Origin: Microvelia longipes
Taxonomy: Eukaryota > Arthropoda > Insecta > Hemiptera > Veliidae
DNA length: 64,000 nucleotides
Direction of reading: 5' to 3'
NCBI GenBank assembly: GCA_018340805.1
Contig: JACMZG010001870.1
Location: 53,324,386 to 53,388,385, forward strand
The notes beneath the pieces are model-generated. The model was not told the DNA's origin. It saw nothing but the letters and a program-made list of their open reading frames with translations, and ran no database searches. The position numbers were made by a program, and so were the translations under genes. The first letter of the stretch is position 1. Each line of letters opens with the position of its first letter. This document shows positions 58,245-64,000 of this stretch, in pieces.

Positions 58245-59342
58245 ATGGGTGACAATAGCGAGATTATAGATTTAGAAGACGATTCTAATCCTGAGTTTAC
58301 CCTGACTGAACTCCCTGAGAAAAGTAGAATTATTTATGAAAATACGTATAACATGTTTATTAAGTGGGCCCAAGAGAATAACTGCGCTGATTATTCTGAG
58401 GAAACTTTGCTGGAATATTTTCAAGAATTGGCCAGGAATTACAAAAGTTCCACACTGTGGTCCAAGTATTCCATGCTTAAGAGACTTATGCTTACCAAGG
58501 TTAATATAAACATGTATGGATACAGAAAGTTACTGAATTTTGTTAAAAAATGCAATTCGGATTATGTTCCTAAATCTACAAAAGTTTTTACTCAGGAACA
58601 ATTTGAAAATTATTTAGAGTATGCACCAGACGAGGAACATTTAGCTGCTAAAGTCATATTGATTTTTGGTGTATATGGAGCCTGTCGATGCGAAGAATTA
58701 AGAAGCATATGTGTCGACGATATAAATGACTTGGGACGTGTTGTTTTTGTTTCTTTAAAAGATTTAAAAACAAAAATGTCGAGGTCATTCACAATATCGG
58801 GTGAGAAGTATTGCAATATTTACAGGAAGTTTGCTTCTCTGAGACCCACGTGTATGGAAACGGATAGATTCTTTATAAGGTACCACCAGGGTACATGTAC
58901 TCGCTGTGTTATGGGAATCCACACTATAGGCACAGTACCTCAAAAAGTTGCTAAATTTTTAAATCTACCGAATCCGGAAGACTACACTGGTCATTGTTTT
59001 CGAAGAACATCGGCTGAATTTTTAAGTTTAAAAAGATACGGTGGTTGGAAATTATCATTACCTGAACCACCCTCAACCGAAAAAACCGAAGCAAACTATA
59101 ACCCGATACTCGACAATGAAGCTCTAGATTCCATTGTAAGCAATGAGTTGGTGGATCCACCCATTTCTTCAACGCAACCTATCTTTGGTGTACACCAACC
59201 TGTAGCTTCTATGCACCAAACGTCATCACCTATAACCAGCGTCCAGCTTGGTATCACTAACAGTGAGAGTGATGTAACAATGAACCAAGAAGAAGAAGAA
59301 GATCTTTTCAATGATGGTGTAAGTATTTTCTATTTTTCATGA
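58245..59342 (+). CDS. Domesticated Crypton-type tyrosine recombinase-like protein 1
   Basis: The start is the ATG at 58245 (AAATATGGGT context); the frame extends upstream only with a GTG. Residues 1-20 are acidic. About 20-120 form the SAM-like DNA-binding half (TLWSKYSMLKRLM), and 130-270 the catalytic half. Catalytic Arg is R148 (GACRCEEL) and H250-x-x-R253 is present (TGHCFRRTS). About a dozen residues are then missing before LKRYGGWK, and the nucleophile Tyr expected after GGWK is absent. It is thus probably catalytically dead but DNA-binding, like domesticated Cryptons. A Ser/Pro-rich tail ends in EEEEEDLFNDG at donor GGT/GTAAGT (exon end 59318, phase 0). Without splicing it stops at 59342. 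It is paralogous to the gene at 61245. The continuation exon is uncertain. Confidence 0.82.
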   Translation: MGDNSEIIDLEDDSNPEFTLTELPEKSRIIYENTYNMFIKWAQENNCADYSEETLLEYFQELARNYKSSTLWSKYSMLKRLMLTKVNINMYGYRKLLNFVKKCNSDYVPKSTKVFTQEQFENYLEYAPDEEHLAAKVILIFGVYGACRCEELRSICVDDINDLGRVVFVSLKDLKTKMSRSFTISGEKYCNIYRKFASLRPTCMETDRFFIRYHQGTCTRCVMGIHTIGTVPQKVAKFLNLPNPEDYTGHCFRRTSAEFLSLKRYGGWKLSLPEPPSTEKTEANYNPILDNEALDSIVSNELVDPPISSTQPIFGVHQPVASMHQTSSPITSVQLGITNSESDVTMNQEEEEDLFNDGVSIFYFS

Positions 59343-59964
59343 TCAACCATATTGAGACATTCATAGTATGTACTTTCACATAGTGTTTATGTGAGCTTCA
59401 TAAAGCACTACAACCCTGTAAGGTAAACAATTCTATTTGTACTCAGACCAAAGCCATGATTAAATTTCCCTCTTAATGTCATCTACCCTTGGCTGTGCCG
59501 TCTCTTAATATCAGGACTTTAGACATTTTACCTTTTGTTAAACATTTTTGGATTAGTTGTTTGATTCTAACCAAAAATTGAACAAATAAGGCCTGTACTG
59601 ATGTCAATTAGTAAAGTCAGTCTTTAATAAAATAGAGAGCTCTCATGTTTATTTACGTTATTTTAAATTGATTTTAATTTACACACATGTAAAAATTTAT
59701 AAATTTGAAAAAATGGCTCGACATGTTGAGCACTTAGGTTAGATTTGCTTCAGTATGCAACGAGTTCCTCCTTGCATAGGGTTTAATTAGCAGAACTGTT
59801 TGTTTGAGTTAGTTTTGTCAATCAGCTTTGATTTGTTTCCTAATAAGAGAAGTATAACACTATATATTTGAAGTAAATCGTGACTTCTTTGTTCTGTGAG
59901 ACTTTTTTACACGTGCTAATCTAACCACACAACCTTACTTCCATCTAATGGCCATACTTAAATC

Positions 59965-60075
59965 TATCCAGCCATATTTACATCCATCCAGCCTTAACTA
60001 CATACATCCAGTCATACTTACAGCCATCCAGCCTTACTTACATCCATCCAGCCTTATTTACATTCATCCAGATGT
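59965..60075. repeat. Minisatellite CATCCAGCCTTACTTACAT
   Basis: Five to six degenerate 19-20-bp units. Confidence 0.85.
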
Positions 60076-60511
60076 ACTTATTATCAATTTGTTGTTTTAT
60101 TCACCATGGATTTGTAAAGCGTTGTTTATAAAAACTATAGTAGGACAAGAAAAGTGAATACTTGCTCATATGCTGACATACATACATCAACTGGTGCTTT
60201 TTGTCTCCTATAATTGTTATAACTGCACGACAAGCGTCATCAAATAAACTTGTTTTAGCACCCACAAAAAATACCCCAAACAAATATATACCCAAATAAT
60301 AGAAAAAAAATGAATGTGCACTTTTTGATATACAATGAATGCAATGCAATGACGAAACAGTACAAATACCAAGTCCTACAACCAACAAATAACTTAAAGA
60401 GAAATGTCAACATGTACACATAATCTTTTTTTTTATTTCCCAAAAATGGTTAAATAATTTCTAAAATTATATCTAGTCAAACACTTTATAGGGACCTTTA
60501 TTTTAAATTAT

Positions 60512-60592
60512 TAAAGCTTTTGAGGAGGAATAGGTTCAAATAATAAAAAAAAAATTTTGGACCTATTCCTCCTGAAAAGCTTTAATAATTGA
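60512..60592. repeat. Short perfect hairpin
   Basis: Arms around AAAGCTTTTGAGGAGGAATA and its complement are separated by about 20 bp of A/T. Confidence 0.85.
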
Positions 60593-61244
60593 AGTAAATT
60601 TTAATAATTAAAACATTGCCAAGAAAATAAGGGTAAAATAGCCTGATATACTTCTTGCTGGGACTTTTTTTTCTTAAAACTCAGTGGTGCCTAAACTGAC
60701 CTGTCAAGATTTTTAAACTAAACGATAGACTGTAGTGCAAGTTTTTAGTTATCTGTCTCTATCTAACAAGATCTCAATCACACCCGAAACTTACCATATA
60801 TTGTTTGGTCGACACCAAAACAAACTGTGTTTTGGCGCAGCGGATGTGATTAGTCAGCAGATTGGTCCCGTATTATTTGATTGTATTATTAGAAAGTTTG
60901 TTTTCTTGTTGTTAATGAAGTGCATGTTTACCGTGATGTTTAAATCATTTTCCTTATTTTAGTCAAATATTTGATAGTAGTCATTCTTTTCAATTAAATT
61001 AATTAAAGTTCATAATAATTATAATCATATCATAATAATTATAATCATTATAATAAGAGTGTAATGTCTGACGTTTTATGTTAAAACTTAAAATTAAAAA
61101 ACAACAATAATATTGTCCGCCATATTTAGTTAAGCAAACGTAGTGATAACGGTAAAGCAGTAAACGTAACCAAAACAAACAAACCGTTTCGGAATTTTTG
61201 TTAAGGGCTTTTGTGATATTTAATAGTTTTCCTCCAAATATCCG

Positions 61245-61703
61245 ATGGAGTTAAGTGATTCGGAAGAAGATTCACCGACCGACATTGCGAGTGAGGATTT
61301 CTTTGAGGAAGACGGCTCGGAAAATAAAACTACTTTGATCGTTACCATACCTATCACATCTGAAGAGAGATACGAGAGTGCTTACAGAAAATTTATCAGT
61401 TGGAAAGAGAAAAGAAGTGAAGAAGAATTTCATATATTTTCAGAGGATGTATTTATGATGTATTTCGAACATATGTACCATGACAAGCAAATGAAATCGT
61501 CTTCGCTGTGGTGCAACTATTCCATGCTGAAAGCCAAAGTCTTTATCAACCATAACGTAGATATTTCTAATTACAGTAAATTGAAAAGGTTCATTAAAAG
61601 CAGAGCTGTCAATCACGTACCTAAAAAGACTAAATTGTTTCAAACTTGCCAAATTAATGATTTCTTGCGCAACGCTCCAGATGATACATATTTATTAATT
61701 AAG
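61245..61703 (+). CDS. Recombinase-like 2, exon 1 (DNA-binding half)
   Basis: ATG at 61245, 153 codons, donor AAG/GTATGT in phase 0. An acidic N-terminus is followed by the helical core-binding domain. Reading on into the intron soon reaches a stop (61737-61739). Confidence 0.8.
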
Positions 61704-63851
61704 GTATGTCATATTTCTATGTTTAAGTATAGTAGATAGCATTGTTCTGACTCTATCTCTTGCTATGGTCCAGTCTGTCAAATTAGTTTTTTTTATTGGC
61801 TGTAATGGGCTACATACCCCTATCTAGATCAATTCTCTTTGTTTTGATTAGTTATCTAATCATATACATATCTAAGTAACAAGATATGTATATGCACTGT
61901 TAAGTTTTGCATACTACATTACAGCTGTCCTTAGTGGCAGTCCAGGTTTCTCTAACGTACGACTTAAAGCACCAATTTTACCTTATTGGAGAAAACGTTA
62001 AAGTCAGAGCACTGTACTGACCACTTATCCCTTATATTTTATTCAGTTTATGTGACACTAAATTTAAGGTGAGTCATTTTGCCAATTCACATTTTAACTT
62101 TAAGAAAATTACGAATACAAGTGTTTTGCTGCCCCCTCCCACATTTCCCTTTTATATCTCACCCTGATATTGGGCTCAAATAGTCAACCAAAGCTGATAC
62201 AAATAAAAAATATCAATTGAGTGTCGGAGCTCAAATTTATTAATTGGAGGAGTTGAACTATAGGTTCTCTTGGGGATTAAAGCCTCATCAGATGTTTAGA
62301 TATTTGCACGTTTCAGTAAGCTTTTAGAAAATGTTTTATTACTTTGAAAATCCTATTATTTTATCTAATGTTATATTGGTATTTTTCTAGGTGGCATTGA
62401 TAATTAGCTTGGCTGGTCAATGTCGAAAACAGGATCTACGCAACTTGAAGGTGGCGCATTTGAAAGATCAAAACTCGATCCTACACATTTCTCTACCAGG
62501 TTTCAGAAATAGAGCTCCCAGAACTATCACTTTAACCGGTTTCTTTTATGAGATTTACAAGAAGTATGCGGTACTCAGGCCGGCTAACTATGACGGTCCG
62601 TGGTTTTTTCTCAAATACCATAAAAACAGATGTTACCGGGCGGTTGTTGGGGTCAACACGTTTGGGAGAATGCCTTTAGCCATAGCCAAGTATTTAAAAC
62701 TAACGGATCTCGACTGCTACACTAGTTCGAGTTTCAGACGATCATCACATTATGTCATTGAAGAGTTAAATTGTTTTGAAGTCGTTGCAACTCAAAGTTT
62801 TGGTGAATTAGAATCCTCTCTGGATTCCCAACATAGTGAAAGTTTTAATGAGGAAATTAGCAGCTCTGTGAATGATTATGAGGCTCCATCTAGCTGTCAT
62901 AGTTTTATATCTGATGATAACTTACTTGTAAGCATGTATAAAGTATTTCATCTTTATTTGCCTTAGGAAATTTTAAAGGAAAGTAATATTTGGGATAACT
63001 GTGGATGTGTATGTTTCCTAAACACTCATATCCACTGTGAAATACATTGTTTTCCCTAATATCAACATGGAAAATAATAATTTTACTTCCATAAATTTAA
63101 ATGTTTCAAAAATGTATAATACAATATGTCAAAATGGGTAAACCTTACAGGTTTAGGCTACCTTCATACATATATTCTCATCTAGTTTTGGTGAATTCAC
63201 TGAATTCCATCTTTGATTGGATTCCTCTTGATGTAAAAATAAATAAATTAGTGATTTATGAAATGTTTCAGTGCTGTATTAAAACTACTTTTATCTGCAT
63301 TTCTGTGATTTTTTGGTATTAGTTTGTTCATACCTTACCTACATTTACTCTTCAACACATCTGTGTTAGTAGTGCTCTAAACATTGTTCTAGTGTTCCAT
63401 ACCCCCCCCCCCACAAAGAGAGACTCTATTTCCAATAGACAGTTTGAGAAACACTGAAGGCCTGAAGGGAAAGCTGCTAGATTTGCCCAAAAGTTTTAAC
63501 TCTACCTGTTTACATGAAATTATTTATTCGTTTTAATTTCTTATTAATATGTCTTAACTTGTAACAAGTTGTTTTTGTTTGGAATATTAATGTTTAGAAA
63601 TAAAAAGTTATGTTGCAAAAAAACGAACGAGACGAGTTGGTTTGCTTTTGGTATTTTCTGCAGCGTGATATTGCTGTTTGTCTAATTTAGTGTTTATTGT
63701 TTGTTCCAGTGTATAAACATGAATAGTGATCAGTTAATAGAGTTGGTCAAGGGCTATCCATTCCTGTATGATGTAGGTCATAAAGAGTATGGTGATTATC
63801 AGAAGAAAGAGGTGGTCTGGAAATATATAGGCTCTCAGCTCGGCTCTAATG
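61245..63851 (+). CDS. Domesticated Crypton-type recombinase-like protein 2, possibly spliced to a MADF domain
   Basis: Exons 61245-61703 and 62391-62927 (phase 0 throughout), with a compatible third exon 63710-63851 encoding a partial MADF domain. Residues 1-40 are acidic. The DNA-binding half has SSLWCNYSMLKAKV; the catalytic half begins at the second exon (VALIISLAGQCRKQDL, Arg at about residue 165). The HxxR box reads SSSFRRSS, so its His is lost, and no nucleophile Tyr follows; activity is very unlikely. It shares blocks with the gene at 58245, such as YSMLK, VPKKTK, LRP and KYH/RYH. The tail is acidic and Ser-rich, ending SFISDDNLL at CTT/GTAAGC. It continues beyond the window. Confidence 0.8.
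62391..62927 (+). CDS. Recombinase-like 2, exon 2 (degenerate catalytic half)
   Basis: Acceptor TTTTTCTAG, 179 codons, phase 0 at both ends. The first codon is GTG (Val) after the splice, not a start. It contains FLKYHKNRCYRAVVGVNTFG and AIAKYLKL, aligned with FIRYHQGTCTRCVMGIHTIG and KVAKFLNL in the gene at 58245. Confidence 0.8.
63710..63851 (+). CDS. MADF-domain exon, partial
   Basis: Acceptor TTGTTCCAG, donor ATG/GTAACA (exon ends in phase 1). Encodes LIELVKGYPFLYDVGHKEYG and KEVVWKYIGSQLG, the N-terminal half of a MADF DNA-binding domain (conserved L-x-x-x-P-x-LYD, Y-x-D and W). The ATG at 63719 could start a separate MADF gene. The acceptor phase equally fits splicing from 62927 or 59318. 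The rest of the domain lies outside the window. Confidence 0.75.
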
Positions 63852-63894
63852 GTAACAAATGTCATTATAATCTAATAGACTATATTCATATTAT

Positions 63895-63986
63895 TAATAA
63901 AGGGGTTTGTATGGCTCAAGACCTGGGTCACCTGCCTTTGTAACACAAGTCACTTTCTAACAGGTTCAAGTCCCACTGGGGACAGT
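63895..63986 (+). mobile_element. tRNA-derived SINE or tRNA-like remnant
   Basis: GGTTCAAGTCCCACTGG matches the Pol III B box, and TGGCTCAAGACCTGG upstream resembles an A box. The ends do not pair into a proper acceptor stem, so it is not a functional tRNA gene. It lies in the intron after the MADF exon. Confidence 0.5.
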
Positions 63987-64000
63987 TTTTTTTATGTTAA

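Larger units (their letters stand above)
59343..61244. other. Spacer between the two recombinase-like genes
   Basis: No gene supported. It contains a 19-20-bp repeat (CATCCAGCCTTACTTACAT) at about 59965-60075 and a 26-bp-arm hairpin at about 60512-60592. ORFs at 59948-60157 and 60735-60962 have no recognised motif. No MADF-like exon is visible here, which matters for the splice partner of the gene at 58245. Confidence 0.6.

Noticed and set aside
63895..63986. Functional tRNA gene
   Set aside because: The B box is good but the acceptor and T stems do not pair properly, and no clean anticodon stem could be drawn.

Overview
The window reads as nuclear DNA of an insect. It is AT-rich, its genes are split by GT-AG introns, it carries many microsatellites and transposon remnants, and it contains an arthropod-type KDM3 histone demethylase. 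A hemimetabolous insect such as a hemipteran is my guess for the lineage, but nothing here proves it. No rRNA gene, functional tRNA gene or CRISPR array was seen.

Layout. (1) 1-17723, plus strand: the 3' part of a KDM3/JMJD1-family H3K9 demethylase gene, with nine coding exons from 5394 to 17723 (1444 codons plus stop). The first exons lie upstream of the window or in the AT-rich 5' stretch. (2) 17724-23743: 3'UTR and AT-rich intergenic DNA. (3) 23744-27109, minus strand: a five-exon gene for a small secreted, mostly helical protein (gene B). (4) 27110-37700: repeat-rich DNA with an R1-like LINE fragment, a long-TIR element, a roughly 113-bp satellite and other minisatellites. (5) 37810-48020, minus strand: a second secreted helical-protein gene (gene A). 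It is paralogous to gene B, and its first exon is not located. A 2.1-kb hAT-like non-autonomous element sits in its large intron. (6) 48021-58200: minisatellites and two decayed LINE reverse-transcriptase fragments. (7) 58245-63851, plus strand: two tandem genes derived from a Crypton-type tyrosine recombinase, both lacking the catalytic tyrosine, followed by an exon encoding the first half of a MADF DNA-binding domain.

How the parts may work. KDM3 is a nuclear Fe(II)/2-oxoglutarate demethylase. Genes A and B share an all-phase-0 exon layout, a signal peptide, a Cys-x-Ile-x-Leu-Glu motif near the N-terminus, a third-residue cysteine in the last exon, and a tryptophan-bearing amphipathic C-terminal helix. 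This pattern fits four-helix-bundle (class I) cytokines. I propose them as divergent insect cytokines, possibly related in role to the Unpaired ligands of the JAK/STAT pathway; that assignment is inference. The Crypton-derived pair looks like domesticated DNA-binding proteins. Both end in a phase-0 splice donor compatible with the downstream MADF exon, so they may be alternative N-terminal modules of one locus.

Repeats include four 5S-rRNA-derived SINE copies, several long hairpins, and a short motif close to GAGCGAAGCGAG that recurs across otherwise different repeat families.
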